A stretch of DNA of 64,000 nt from Fulvimarina manganoxydans (GCF_900176465.1 NZ_FWXR01000012.1:62001-126000), one strand, 5' to 3'; shown: positions 26,435-36,084, numbered from the stretch's first letter. Notes: a model not told the origin generated them from the letters alone. Program-made: numbers and translations.

Positions 26435-27493
26435 TCAGAGGTGATGGAGCCAGTGTTCGTAGCGGCGGCCCTTCAGCGTTTCGAAATGCGACGTCATCGG
26501 CGCGCCAACGTCTCGGCGACGCATTTCGCTCGGCGAGCAGTCGAAACGCTGCCGGAAGGCCCGGCTGAAGGCGCTCTCGTTAGCAAACCCGCACGTGGCG
26601 GCGATCTCGGAAATCGCCTTGTAGCGGTTGCGCGGCGCGGTCAGGCTGGACAACGCCCGGCGCAATCGCCGCTCACGCAGATAGGCCGTCACGCCTCCAA
26701 GAGGCTCGAACAGCGAATAGAGCTTCGTGCGCGAAAGGCCGGCCATGTGAGCAATACGCGCGGCGTTCAGATCGAAATCGTCGAGATTGGCCTCGATCAA
26801 ACGTTTGACCCCAATGATCCGGGCCGTTTCGAAGCCCTCTTGATCGCCAGCGTCGTCCGATGCCGATCCGTTGAGACAAGCCGCTGTCAATGCAACGGTC
26901 GCCGTGCTGATCTCCTGTGCCTGCGGGATGGAGATCGCGCCTCTCATCTTTTCCAGCGAAAGCATGTGCTGGAACAATAGTCCGACCAGTGGATCGTCCC
27001 CCCGGAGCGAGCGCATATGCTGATCGTCCGGCCGGTTCAGGCTCCTTGCCAAAGCCTGCCGGGGTATGATCAGCGACAGATTGGTAAAGTCCGAGGTCTG
27101 GCTTATGACTTCCTGCGACAGGTCGAAGACGACGAGCGACCGATCCCCGATCGAGGCGTTGCCATGCCGATGGTCGGCTTCCATGCCACCCTCGACAAAC
27201 AGCTGAATCATGTAGTGATCCATACCGTCACGGGCGATGGTCGATGCGGATCGTGTCCAGGACTGCCCGAGGCTCGTGGTACGCGCCAGCATCAGATCCC
27301 CCAGGAGCGATGCTTCCACCTGGGCATCGAAATCGCGTCGGCGCGCCTCGCGTTCGGTCTCCACGTCGAAAATGCAGGAAATGCTTTCCTTCCAGGCGCC
27401 GAACCGCTCTTTCGGCGACACGTCCCGCACCGAGAAGACAGCATGCGGCAAAGGCGTTTGCGCGCCGCTCGTTTGCGTTGGCCGAGCGTTCAA
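26435..27493 (-). CDS. AraC-family transcriptional regulator
   Basis: A 352-residue regulator. The N-terminal two thirds match the AraC-binding-like domain (GMDHYMIQLFVEGGMEADHR, RSLVVFDLSQ). The C-terminal domain at about 240-340 carries the two AraC helix-turn-helices (AARIAHMAGLSRTKLYSLFE and ISEIAATCGFANESAFSRAF). The start is TTG 27493, strongly supported by GGAGG seven bases upstream. It is divergent from the bacteriocin export operon at 27877, across a 383-base gap, and is the only regulator in that island, so it is a natural candidate to control peptide production. Confidence 0.85.
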   Translation of the reverse strand: MNARPTQTSGAQTPLPHAVFSVRDVSPKERFGAWKESISCIFDVETEREARRRDFDAQVEASLLGDLMLARTTSLGQSWTRSASTIARDGMDHYMIQLFVEGGMEADHRHGNASIGDRSLVVFDLSQEVISQTSDFTNLSLIIPRQALARSLNRPDDQHMRSLRGDDPLVGLLFQHMLSLEKMRGAISIPQAQEISTATVALTAACLNGSASDDAGDQEGFETARIIGVKRLIEANLDDFDLNAARIAHMAGLSRTKLYSLFEPLGGVTAYLRERRLRRALSSLTAPRNRYKAISEIAATCGFANESAFSRAFRQRFDCSPSEMRRRDVGAPMTSHFETLKGRRYEHWLHHL

Positions 27494-27803
27494 CGCGGAA
27501 CCTCCAAAGATCTCAGGGGACCTACGGTGATCTTGGCCGCCAGGATGATCGTATCGGTCCTGGGCTTCATCCTACGGTGCGCTCCATTTCGAATGTCGGG
27601 CATGTCATTCGCATGTCCGCCAAGAAGGCAGATCCTGGAAACCCTAGGAGTGGAATCTTATCAGTCGGTGAATCCTGCGCCTTTCTTCGAAGGCCGAGCG
27701 AAAAATTCGACTTTTATTTCGGCATAGCGAATTCGTCGCGATCGCCCAGGCGAGGCCCGATCCGGGACGCTTGGCACAGTTCCAGGGACATCCTGCAAAA
27801 TCA

Positions 27804-27818
27804 AGGAAGGACCTTCCT
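27804..27818. promoter_or_regulatory. Perfect palindrome upstream of the export operon
   Basis: AGGAAGG-A-CCTTCCT is a perfect 7-bp inverted repeat around one base. It lies 58 bases before the start codon of the adaptor gene, in the 383-base gap between the AraC gene and the export operon. It could be a regulator site or a 5'-leader hairpin. The rest of the gap shows AT-rich tracts near 27700-27725 but no promoter I can assign firmly. Confidence 0.4.
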
Positions 27819-27876
27819 AGGACCTGTGTTCCTATCGTCGATGCATCCGTCGAAGGCCGGGAGCATCTGACCCTCA

Positions 27877-29130
27877 ATGTCCATTTTCCGCCAAGAAGCC
27901 CTGAAGCGCCTCTCGTCGCCCGAGCGTCTGGACGAGGCGCTCGTCGCCGCCGCTCCGCGGCATTGGATCGCCTACGGCGCGGCGACCGCTGTCGTCGCGG
28001 CCGCGGTGGCATGGGGGTTCTTGGGCAGCGTTCCGACCCGGATCAGCGCCGACGGCATTCTCTTGAGCCACGACAGCGAAATCTTCTCGGCCGCAGCCGA
28101 GGGCAATGGCCAATTGATGGAGTTTCTCGTCAGGGTCGGTAGCCGGGTCGAGAAGGGTCAGCCCGTCGCGCTGCTGAAGCAGGATGTCAGCGAGGCTCAG
28201 CTGGTGCGGGCCAAGGACGCTCTTGCCCATGCCGAAGGCCGTCTGGAGGAGTTGCAGCGTCAACGCAACAAGAACATTGCCCATAACGAAGCCTTCGACG
28301 CCAAGCGACGCAAGGGCATCGCCGAAAAGCTCGCGAATGGGAAGCATCGGGCGGACGTGCTCCAAGAGCGACTCGTCGGAATGCGCGGGCTTCTGCGTCG
28401 AGGCTATATCGAAAAGATCAGGGTCGCCGAAGTCGAGAACGAACTGGCGAAGGTTCGGGAACAGATGTCCGAGTTTCGCTATGCCGGCCTCGACATCGAC
28501 GTTGCGGCGAGCCGATTGCGCGAGGACTGGCGCAAGCAGGTGGTCGCCCAGCAGAAGGAGGTCGAGGCCGCGCGGGACAAGGTCGAGGACTTGAAGCAGC
28601 TCGTCAAGCTCACCCATACGGTGGATGCTCCGGTCACCGGCGTGGTGACCGAGGTCTCGGCCTCGCTCGGCGACGTCGTCGCCGCCGGCACGCCAGTCGT
28701 GCGCATCGCCCAGACCGGCTCGAACGAAGACGCCCTGCTCTTCGTCAGTCCCCGCGAAGGCAAGCGGATCGACGAAGGCTATGCGGTCCATGTGGAGCCT
28801 TCCGTCGTCAAAAAGGAGGAAGTCGGCACCATCCTGGCGACCGTTGAGAGCGTTTCCGAACTGCCGATGTCGAGTTCGGCGATCCAGGCAATGCTGCACA
28901 ACGAGCGCCTGGTCCAGGACTTCTCCCGCGACGGGCCGCCCATCGTGGTACGCGCCGATCTGACGCGCGATCCCTCGACCCCTTCGGGCTTTGCCTGGAC
29001 GGGCGGGACGGGTCCCGCCTTCGAGGTCGAGACCGGAACTTTAGTGGCGGCTACCATCACCGTGCGCGAGGAGGCGCCCGTCACTTTGATCCTGCCCTTC
29101 CTGCGTGCGATGCTCGGAGGCCGGCCGTGA
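27877..29130 (+). CDS. NHLP bacteriocin system secretion protein (HlyD-like membrane-fusion adaptor)
   Basis: A 417-residue membrane-fusion protein. The short N-terminal cytoplasmic segment (FRQEALKRLSSPERLDEAL) is typical of NHLM/NHLP secretion proteins. One membrane helix spans about 30-50 (IAYGAATAVVAAAVAWGFLG). A biotinyl-lipoyl half-motif follows (MEFLVRVGSRVEKGQPVALL, 85-105), then a coiled-coil hairpin from about 105 to 240, and the second half (APVTGVVTEVSASLGDVVAA) near 250. It bridges the ABC exporter to the outer membrane or periplasm. It overlaps the C39-ABC gene by 4 bases. Confidence 0.88.
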   Translation: MSIFRQEALKRLSSPERLDEALVAAAPRHWIAYGAATAVVAAAVAWGFLGSVPTRISADGILLSHDSEIFSAAAEGNGQLMEFLVRVGSRVEKGQPVALLKQDVSEAQLVRAKDALAHAEGRLEELQRQRNKNIAHNEAFDAKRRKGIAEKLANGKHRADVLQERLVGMRGLLRRGYIEKIRVAEVENELAKVREQMSEFRYAGLDIDVAASRLREDWRKQVVAQQKEVEAARDKVEDLKQLVKLTHTVDAPVTGVVTEVSASLGDVVAAGTPVVRIAQTGSNEDALLFVSPREGKRIDEGYAVHVEPSVVKKEEVGTILATVESVSELPMSSSAIQAMLHNERLVQDFSRDGPPIVVRADLTRDPSTPSGFAWTGGTGPAFEVETGTLVAATITVREEAPVTLILPFLRAMLGGRP

Positions 29131-31292
29131 CACAGGCCCTCGGCAAACCCAAGAACTGGCGGGTCAGGACCCCGACCGTCCTGCAGATGGAAGCGGTGGA
29201 ATGCGGCGCCGCGGCCCTGACGATCCTGATGGCCTATCACGGCAAGTGGCGTCCTCTCGACGAAGTGCGCGCCGCCTGCGGGGTGTCTCGGGACGGTTCC
29301 AAGGCGAAGAACGTCCTGGTCGCGGCGCGCGGCTACGGCTTCAAGACCAATGGCCGCAAGGCCGGGGTCGACACGGCGCTCGCCGCCGCCAAACCCTTCA
29401 TCGCCTTCTGGAATTTCAACCATTTCCTTGTGGTCGAAGGAACGCGCAACGGGCGAGTCTATCTGAACGACCCCGCCATGGGCCCTCGAACGGTCAGCGT
29501 GGAGGCGTTCGACGAAGCCTTCACCGGCGTCATGCTGGAGATCGAGCCCGGCGAAGCCTTCCAGATGGACCCGGCTCCGCCGGGGGTTCTCAAACGGTTG
29601 GCCCCGCGCGCTGGGCTCGTCCGGAGTTCCATCACTCTGGCGGTGTTGATCAGCCTGACGCTGGTCGTGCCAGGTCTTCTCGTGCCGGGTTTTTCCAAGA
29701 TCTTCATCGACGAGATCCTGATCCGCGGCAATTCCGACTGGCTGCGCCCCCTGCTCGCCGCGATGGCCGTGACGGCGGTCGTTTCGGCTCTGCTCACCTG
29801 GCTTCGCCAGCGCCTGCTGCTGCGTATGGAGACCAAGCTGGCGCTGGCGGAATCGGCGCGCTTCGTCTGGCACCTGATGCGGTTGCCCCTGCCCTTCTTC
29901 AGCCAGCGCCACGCCGGCGACATCTCCTATCGCATCGACGCCAACGACCGGATCGCACGTTCGGTGGCCGAGCAACTCGGCGAGAGCCTGGCGAACATGA
30001 TTACCGTCGCGTTCTACGTCGTGGTCATGGCCTCCTTCGACTGGCGGCTGACGCTGGTGGCTCTCGGCCTGTCGGCCGTCAACATTTTCGTCTTCCGCGC
30101 CCTGTCGCGCCGCCGCGCCGATGCGAGCGCGCGCATGCAGCAGGATTTCGGCCGCTTCCAGGCGGCATCGGTGACCGGCATCCAAGCGATCGAGACGCTG
30201 AAGGCCACCGGCACCGACGACGACTATTTCGAACGCTGGGCCGGTTTTCAGGCCAAGCACCTCAACAATCTGCGCCGGCTGGGCAGCTACGGGGTAACGG
30301 CGAGCGCCCTGCCGCCGCTTCTCGACGGGTTGACGCTGGCCGCGATCCTCGGTTTCGGCGGTTACCGGATCATGGAAGGGTCCATGACGATCGGCACGCT
30401 GATCGCCTTCCAGGCGCTCGTCCAGAACTTCATGGCGCCCGTCCAGAGCCTCGTCGCCGTTGGCGGTAGCGTGCAAGAACTAGGTGCGGACCTTTCGCGC
30501 TCCGACGACGTGTTCGGTTATGCCCGCGACCCACGCTACGAAGGTGAGGACGATCCGCGGGCACCCTCGCGCCTGTCGGGCCGCATCGAACTCAAATCCG
30601 TCACCTTCGGCTACACGCCGTTGGAAGCGCCCCTGATCGAGAACTTCGACCTGACGCTGCGTCCCGGCGCCCGCGTGGCCCTGGTCGGCGGTTCCGGCAG
30701 CGGCAAGTCGACCGTCGCCAAGCTGGTCAGCGGTCTCTACCGGCCGTGGTCCGGCGAGATCCTGTTCGACGGCGTGCCGCTGCCGCAAATTCCGGTCGAC
30801 ACGCTCACCGGCTCCATCGCCTCGGTCAGCCAGGAGATCGTGCTGTTCGGCGGCACCGTGCGCGACAATCTCAGCACCTGGGACGCGACGGTTCCCGACG
30901 CGGCCCTGATCGAGGGCCTGCGCGACGCGGAGATTCTCGACGTCGTCTCGGCCCGCGGCGGCGCCCTCGAAGCGGTGGTCGAGGAAGGCGCCGGCAATTT
31001 CAGCGGCGGCCAGGCCCAACGGCTCGAGATCGCTCGCGCCCTGTCCGGCGATCCGAGCATCCTGATTCTCGACGAGGCCACCAGTGCCCTCGACCCGACG
31101 ACCGAAAAGGCGATCGACGAACATATCAGGCGCCGCGGCTGCACCTGTCTGATCGTCGCCCACCGGCTTTCGACCATCCGCGATGCCGACGAGATCCTGG
31201 TGCTGGAGCGCGGCCAGGTCATCGAGCGCGGCAGCCATGATGAGCTGATGGCTCTGAACGGCGCCTATGCACGCCTGATCGCGGAGGAGTAA
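29127..31292 (+). CDS. NHLP-type bacteriocin exporter: C39 peptidase/ABC permease/ATPase
   Basis: This 721-residue exporter cuts and exports leader-peptide substrates. The C39 peptidase domain is at about 12-140, with catalytic Cys26 (MEAVECGAAAL), His99 (NFNHFLVV) and Asp115 (LNDPAMG) all present, so cleavage after a double-glycine-type motif is expected. Six transmembrane helices span about 165-450. The ATPase domain has Walker A GGSGSGKST near 521, signature FSGGQAQRLEIARAL near 626 and Walker B ILILDEATSALD near 650. It is coupled to the adaptor (overlap) and the second ABC protein (4-base gap). Its probable substrates are the peptides encoded just downstream. Confidence 0.92.
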   Translation: MTQALGKPKNWRVRTPTVLQMEAVECGAAALTILMAYHGKWRPLDEVRAACGVSRDGSKAKNVLVAARGYGFKTNGRKAGVDTALAAAKPFIAFWNFNHFLVVEGTRNGRVYLNDPAMGPRTVSVEAFDEAFTGVMLEIEPGEAFQMDPAPPGVLKRLAPRAGLVRSSITLAVLISLTLVVPGLLVPGFSKIFIDEILIRGNSDWLRPLLAAMAVTAVVSALLTWLRQRLLLRMETKLALAESARFVWHLMRLPLPFFSQRHAGDISYRIDANDRIARSVAEQLGESLANMITVAFYVVVMASFDWRLTLVALGLSAVNIFVFRALSRRRADASARMQQDFGRFQAASVTGIQAIETLKATGTDDDYFERWAGFQAKHLNNLRRLGSYGVTASALPPLLDGLTLAAILGFGGYRIMEGSMTIGTLIAFQALVQNFMAPVQSLVAVGGSVQELGADLSRSDDVFGYARDPRYEGEDDPRAPSRLSGRIELKSVTFGYTPLEAPLIENFDLTLRPGARVALVGGSGSGKSTVAKLVSGLYRPWSGEILFDGVPLPQIPVDTLTGSIASVSQEIVLFGGTVRDNLSTWDATVPDAALIEGLRDAEILDVVSARGGALEAVVEEGAGNFSGGQAQRLEIARALSGDPSILILDEATSALDPTTEKAIDEHIRRRGCTCLIVAHRLSTIRDADEILVLERGQVIERGSHDELMALNGAYARLIAEE

Positions 31293-31296
31293 GGCG

Positions 31297-34158
31297 ATGT
31301 TCAGAACCGCCACCGCCCTTGCCGCCACGCCCGTCGAAACCGAGAAGCCGCGCGTCGTCACCCGAACGATCGATGGACGGACGCCTCTGGTCCCGGCACC
31401 GCCCCTCGGCCTCATCCGGGTCGTATCGGGACGCGTGAACCTCTTCCTCGAACTGACCGATGCCGCAGGCGAGCCGACAGGAAGCAGGCGCTGCATCGCC
31501 GCTCTCGACAAGAACGATGCCGTGGCGCTGCCGGCCGAGCCGATCGCCGGTCAGCGGCTTGTCGCGGTGGGTATCGGGACCGTGGAAGTCGAAACGATGG
31601 CGAGGAAGGATCGCGCCACGGTGGAGCATGGCGATCTCGATGCGGCGCTCGAAGCGATGATCCGGGCCGCCGCGCCCGAGGAATCCGCCACGACGGCCTG
31701 GATCGTGCGTCCGGGCGACGTGGAGACCTTGCTCGGCGATCGCGTGGTCGCTGCCGACCACCTGGCCTGGGCCGCGGTGACACGCCCGGGCGGCGAGCGG
31801 GCAGAAGCGCTTCATGCCATCGGACCGAAACGCGCCCTTGCGGTCGAAGAAGGGGCCCGTTTGGCGGTTCTGGATACGGCCGCGGCCCTATCCCTACATG
31901 GCTGGGACATTCTCGACCGGCTTATGCGGGAGCTCCTGACCCGTCTTGGATCGAACCTCGCTTCATCGGCGGCCGCCGAGGTCGAGCGTGGTCTCGAACG
32001 TCGAGCGCGCGAACAGGGCCTCGTCGGCGGCGCTCTCGCCGCGTTGCCCGCCCTCATGGACGGACGGACGAACGAGATACAAAGCCGGCCGAGCATCTCC
32101 GCCAATCCGGCCGTCGAAGCTCTTCGCCTGCTCTGCGCCGCGGAGCGTATCGACGTCGCGATACCGTCGTCCGTGACACAGTTCGGCGATGCGGCGGCCG
32201 ATATCGACGAAGCGATCCGGCTGTCGAGCCTTCGCTCGCGGCGCTTCCGGCTCGCAGACGATTGGTGGCGGCGCGACGGAAGCGGCTTCATCGCCCTTGG
32301 CGAAAACGGAACCCTCAAGGCAGTCCTGCGGCGCGGCCCCGGCAATTTCGCGATCGTCGACCCGGTGACCCACCAGCGGACGAAGGCGGGTGCCGAAGAA
32401 GCTTCCAAGCTCGCACCCGAGGGCGTGGTGATCTTCAGGCCGCTTCCCTGGCGCTGCCTCAGCCCTTGGGACCTGGTGCGCCACATCGTCTCGACCCCGG
32501 CACGCGCCGACATGCGCTGGGCGATGGCCATGGCTCTCGTCGCCGCTCTCATCGGCCTCTTCACGCCGATGATCACCGGGCAGATCATGAACGAGATCGT
32601 GCCCTTTGCCGAAACCGAGCGGCTCGTCCATTTCTCCCTCGGCCTGGTGATGGTCGCGCTCGGCTCGGCTCTCTTCCAGATGGTGCGCGCGGTGGCGCTC
32701 ATGCGCGCCGAAGCCTTCGCCGACGGCAGCCTGCAGGCAGCCGTCTGGGATCGCCTGTTGCGACTGCCCTTGAGCTTCTACCGGCGCTATCAGGTCGGCG
32801 AACTGATGATTAAGGCGATGGCGCCGAGCCAGCTGCGCCAAGCCGTATCCGACACGGCGGCCAATTCGGCGCTGGCGGCGGTCTTTTCCGTCATGAACTT
32901 CGCGATCATGCTCTTTTACGATCCGGTCCTAGCCTTCGCTGCTTTCGCCTTCACGGGCACCGCGATGATCGTCCTGTTCACCCTCACCTGGTGGCAGCTG
33001 CGCTACGAGCGCACCCTCGTCAAGGCCGACGGCGCCGTCTCCAGCTTCGTGCTGCAGATCCTGTTCGGGATCCAGAAGATCCGGCTCTCGGGCGCCGAGA
33101 ACCGCGTCTATGCCCGCTGGCTGCGAAGCTTCGGCGAGCAGCGCCTGCAGCGCTACCGCGCCGCCACCGTAGCCAATGTCACCACGACGGTGAACGGGGC
33201 CCTGCCGATCGTCGCCAGCCTCTTGTTCTTCGCTGTGATCGGACTTGGTGGCCGGGCGATCTCGATCGGCGATTTCGCCGCCTTCACCATTGCCTTTGGT
33301 CAGTTCCAAAGCGCGATGCTCGGCCTGGTCGGCGCCTTGTCGGTTTCCATCGCCGCCGTGCCGATCTACGAGAACATGAAGCCGATCATGGAGGCCCAGC
33401 CCGAGGTCGACCCGGCCCGCCGCGATCCCGGTGCCCTCAGCGGCCGTATCGCGCTGCGCGACGTGTCCTTCCGCTACCATGAGGACGGTCCCCCGGTCCT
33501 CGACCGGGTGGACCTCACGGTCGAGCCGGGAGAGTTCGTCGCCCTGGTCGGCCCCTCGGGTTCGGGCAAATCGACGATCTTCCGCATGTTTTTGGGCTTC
33601 GAGACGCCCGAATCCGGCTCGGTCGTCTATGACGGCCACGACCTGACCCATCTCGATTTGAAGGCGGTGCGCCGGCAACTCGGCGTGGTGCTCCAGCGCG
33701 GTACGCTGCTGCCCGGTTCGATCCACGAAAACATCGTCGGCTCCGCGCCGCTGCCGGAATTGGTCGCCTGGGAAGCCGCGCGCATGGCCGGCTTCGAGGA
33801 CGACGTGAAGGCGATGCCGATGGGCATGCACACCATGCTCTCGGAAGGCGGCGGAGGGTTGTCGGGCGGGCAGCGCCAACGCCTGATGATCGCCCGGGCG
33901 ATCGTGCGCAAGCCGCGCATCCTGCTGATGGACGAGGCGACCTCGGCCCTCGACAACCGCACCCAGGCGATCGTCTCGGAGAGCCTGTCGCACATGAACG
34001 CGACACGCATCGTCATCGCTCATCGGCTGAGCACGGTGCGCCATGCGGACCGTATCCACGTCGTCGAGGCCGGCCGGATCGTCCAGACCGGAACCTACGA
34101 AGATCTGATCGCGCGGGACGGCCCGTTCCGCGAGATCGCGCTGCGTCAGCTCGCCTGA
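31297..34158 (+). CDS. NHLP-type bacteriocin export ABC permease/ATPase, second subunit
   Basis: This is a 953-residue ABC protein without a C39 peptidase. The N-terminal 400 residues are the uncharacterised cytoplasmic extension seen in NHLM-type second subunits, with LPWRCLSPWDLVRHIVSTPA just before the membrane domain. Transmembrane helices lie at about 405-680. The ATPase domain has Walker A GPSGSGKST at about 752-760, signature LSGGQRQRLMIARAI near 866 and Walker B ILLMDEATSALD. In known systems it pairs with the peptidase-bearing subunit. The stop codon lies 45 bases before the first precursor peptide. Confidence 0.9.
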   Translation: MFRTATALAATPVETEKPRVVTRTIDGRTPLVPAPPLGLIRVVSGRVNLFLELTDAAGEPTGSRRCIAALDKNDAVALPAEPIAGQRLVAVGIGTVEVETMARKDRATVEHGDLDAALEAMIRAAAPEESATTAWIVRPGDVETLLGDRVVAADHLAWAAVTRPGGERAEALHAIGPKRALAVEEGARLAVLDTAAALSLHGWDILDRLMRELLTRLGSNLASSAAAEVERGLERRAREQGLVGGALAALPALMDGRTNEIQSRPSISANPAVEALRLLCAAERIDVAIPSSVTQFGDAAADIDEAIRLSSLRSRRFRLADDWWRRDGSGFIALGENGTLKAVLRRGPGNFAIVDPVTHQRTKAGAEEASKLAPEGVVIFRPLPWRCLSPWDLVRHIVSTPARADMRWAMAMALVAALIGLFTPMITGQIMNEIVPFAETERLVHFSLGLVMVALGSALFQMVRAVALMRAEAFADGSLQAAVWDRLLRLPLSFYRRYQVGELMIKAMAPSQLRQAVSDTAANSALAAVFSVMNFAIMLFYDPVLAFAAFAFTGTAMIVLFTLTWWQLRYERTLVKADGAVSSFVLQILFGIQKIRLSGAENRVYARWLRSFGEQRLQRYRAATVANVTTTVNGALPIVASLLFFAVIGLGGRAISIGDFAAFTIAFGQFQSAMLGLVGALSVSIAAVPIYENMKPIMEAQPEVDPARRDPGALSGRIALRDVSFRYHEDGPPVLDRVDLTVEPGEFVALVGPSGSGKSTIFRMFLGFETPESGSVVYDGHDLTHLDLKAVRRQLGVVLQRGTLLPGSIHENIVGSAPLPELVAWEAARMAGFEDDVKAMPMGMHTMLSEGGGGLSGGQRQRLMIARAIVRKPRILLMDEATSALDNRTQAIVSESLSHMNATRIVIAHRLSTVRHADRIHVVEAGRIVQTGTYEDLIARDGPFREIALRQLA

Positions 34159-34202
34159 CGAGAATCGGAAAACCAGAAGAACCAAACGAAGGAGACGGTT
34201 CG

Positions 34203-34589
34203 ATGAGCATGCAAGCACTCAACGATTTCGCGGATGCGATGCGCGCCGACGCGGATATGGCCAAGGGTCTCGTTACTGCGGTCGGCCAGAAGCAGGACGG
34301 CGAGGCCACCGAGGCTTTCGCGGCCTATGCCCGGCAGCACGGTTTCGAGATCACCGCGCAAGACCTGGCGAAACTGCGGCGCCCAGCAGAGAGCGAAGGC
34401 ACCCTGTCCGACGACGAGCTGGAGACCGTGTCAGGCGCAGGCCTGTTCGATTTCGTCGGCGACATCGGGAGCGTTTGCTTGAGCACGGTGTCGGCAGGAC
34501 AGAACGCCCTCTTCAGCGGACGGAATGTTGTCCAAGATATGAACAGTGCAGCCTCCTACGGGGTCAGGGGCCTACTGGATCGGAAGTAA
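34203..34589 (+). CDS. Precursor peptide 1 with Nif11-type leader
   Basis: A 128-residue peptide. The leader, residues 1-80, is Nif11-like (MSMQALNDFADAMRADADMA; AFAAYARQHGFEITAQDLAK). It ends in LSDDELETVSGAG, a double-glycine-type cleavage site for a C39 peptidase. The predicted core (about 48 residues) begins LFDFVGDIGSVC and holds the only Cys of the whole core set. The start is supported by GAAGGAG upstream. It lies 45 bases after the exporter gene and has a 5' region repeated ahead of peptides 2 and 3. No modification enzyme is adjacent, so the mature form may be unmodified. Confidence 0.82.
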   Translation: MSMQALNDFADAMRADADMAKGLVTAVGQKQDGEATEAFAAYARQHGFEITAQDLAKLRRPAESEGTLSDDELETVSGAGLFDFVGDIGSVCLSTVSAGQNALFSGRNVVQDMNSAASYGVRGLLDRK

Positions 34590-34725
34590 GCCTCGCCTTG
34601 GGCACGGTCGAATGGACCGCAGCCATGCCAACGGCGGGCGAAGCCGTGCCCTCGGGGACGCATTGCGCCAATCGGCCAGACGCAGATCGAAAAACCAAGT
34701 GAACCCAACGAAGGAAAACACCTCG

Positions 34726-35055
34726 ATGAGCATGCATGCACTCAACGACTTCGCCGATGCGATGCGAACCGACGCGGACATGGCCAAAGGCCTCGTCGCT
34801 GCGGTCGGCCAGAAGGAGGACGACGAGGCCAGAGAGGCTTTCGCGGACTATGCCCGGCAGCACGGTTTCGATGTCACGGCGCAAGACCTGGCGAAACTGC
34901 GGCGCCAAGCAGAGAGCGAAGGCGCCCTGTCCGACGAGGATCTCGAGGCCGTGTCGGGCGCGGGGCTGTTCGATTCCATAGGCTTCGTCGGGGTCGTGTA
35001 CTGGAAAATGGCTGTGGTGGGAGCGGACACTCTCTTCGGCGAGCGGAACGTCTAA
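34726..35055 (+). CDS. Precursor peptide 2 with Nif11-type leader
   Basis: A 109-residue peptide. Its leader is nearly identical to peptide 1 (MSMHALNDFADAMRTDADMA, ARQHGFDVTAQDLAKLRR) and ends LSDEDLEAVSGAG at residue 80. The core is 29 residues, beginning LFDSIGFVGVVYWK, hydrophobic with two basic residues. The ATG at 34726 is preceded by AACGAAGGAAAA, the same leader sequence as its neighbours. The open frame extends upstream, but that is intergenic duplication. Confidence 0.82.
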   Translation: MSMHALNDFADAMRTDADMAKGLVAAVGQKEDDEAREAFADYARQHGFDVTAQDLAKLRRQAESEGALSDEDLEAVSGAGLFDSIGFVGVVYWKMAVVGADTLFGERNV

Positions 35056-35245
35056 CAAGAGATGAACCGCGGAGCCATCGACGGGCCACCGACCCGATGG
35101 AACGCAAGCAAGCTTCGCCATGTGCGCGGCAGGATGGGCCGCGGCAACGCCGACGGCGGCCGAAGCGGTGCCTTGGCAACGCGCTTCGTCAATCGGCCCG
35201 ACGAGCATCGGAAATCAAGGAAACCGAACGAAGGGGAACGCTTCG

Positions 35246-35587
35246 ATGAGCATCGAAGGAATGAGCGGCTTTGCCGCGGCCGTACGCGCGGACGATGAGA
35301 TGGGCCGTGAGCTGGCCGCAACGCTCAATGGCAAGGCGGAAAGCGAGGCACAGGACGCTTTCTCGGCCTTTGCCCGGCAACGGGGCTTCGACGTGACCGC
35401 GAGCGATCTCGAGGCCACTCGGCAAGCCGCCGCCGACCACGAAGGCACCCTGGCCGACGACCACCTCGACGCCGTCGCAGGCGGCACCTTCAGCGGCGGC
35501 CCAATGGGGCTCGGCGGCAGAACCCCCTACGACCCCATCCTCGACTGGGCTGGCGGTCTCGTCAGCGACTTCCGCAAGATCTTCTAA
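35246..35587 (+). CDS. Precursor peptide 3 with Nif11-type leader
   Basis: A 113-residue peptide starting MSIEGMSGFAAAVRADDEMG, preceded by AACGAAGGGGAA. The leader ends LADDHLDAVAGG, a true double glycine at 79-80. The core has 33 residues and is Gly-rich at the start (TFSGGPMGLGGR), then amphipathic (DWAGGLVSDFRKIF). Genes 1-3 share a duplicated intergenic segment, evidence of tandem expansion. Confidence 0.8.
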   Translation: MSIEGMSGFAAAVRADDEMGRELAATLNGKAESEAQDAFSAFARQRGFDVTASDLEATRQAAADHEGTLADDHLDAVAGGTFSGGPMGLGGRTPYDPILDWAGGLVSDFRKIF

Positions 35588-35630
35588 GGCCTCACGGCAC
35601 CGAAGCCGAAGGCTCGATAGCAGGAAAACG

Positions 35631-35972
35631 ATGATGGCTATGCAAGACATGAACGACTTCGCCGAGTCGGTGCGGAACGACGACAGTCTGGCTGAAGGGC
35701 TGAGCGCCGCGCTGCGGGGCAAATACGGCAAAGAAGCCGCCAAGGCTTTCGCGGACTATGCAGAGGCGCACGGCTTTGGCGTGAGCGCGCTCGACGTCGA
35801 GGCGATGACCGAAGCGAGCGAGCATGGCCGGGCCCTTTCGGACGATCAGCTCGAAGCGGTCTCGGCCGGCACGCTTTTCAATTCGATCCCCCTCTTCAGC
35901 AAGCTCGCAGTCGACGGGCTCTTCAGAACCGTGCGTGAGGAGCGACGATCCGGCAACCCGTTCTTCCAGTAA
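35631..35972 (+). CDS. Precursor peptide 4 with Nif11-type leader
   Basis: A 113-residue peptide (MMAMQDMNDFAESVRNDDSL; AFADYAEAHGFGVSALDVEA). The leader ends LSDDQLEAVSAG at residue 80. The core has 33 residues, beginning TLFNSIPLFSKLAVDGLF with a basic tail (VREERRSG). ATG at 35634 is an alternative start that removes one Met. Confidence 0.8.
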   Translation: MMAMQDMNDFAESVRNDDSLAEGLSAALRGKYGKEAAKAFADYAEAHGFGVSALDVEAMTEASEHGRALSDDQLEAVSAGTLFNSIPLFSKLAVDGLFRTVREERRSGNPFFQ

Positions 35973-36084
35973 GGCAAGTCCGCCCGATGGGGATACCCAA
36001 AGCAATTCGCACGATCGCGGCAGGACCGACCGGCAACGCTCCGGCACTTGGCGTCCTGCCGTCCAAACCAAAGGAGACAACACG

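Noticed and set aside
28779-30476. 565-codon open frame on the minus strand
   Set aside because: It is antisense to the adaptor and C39-ABC genes, His/Arg/Asp-rich in shadow fashion, without a ribosome site.
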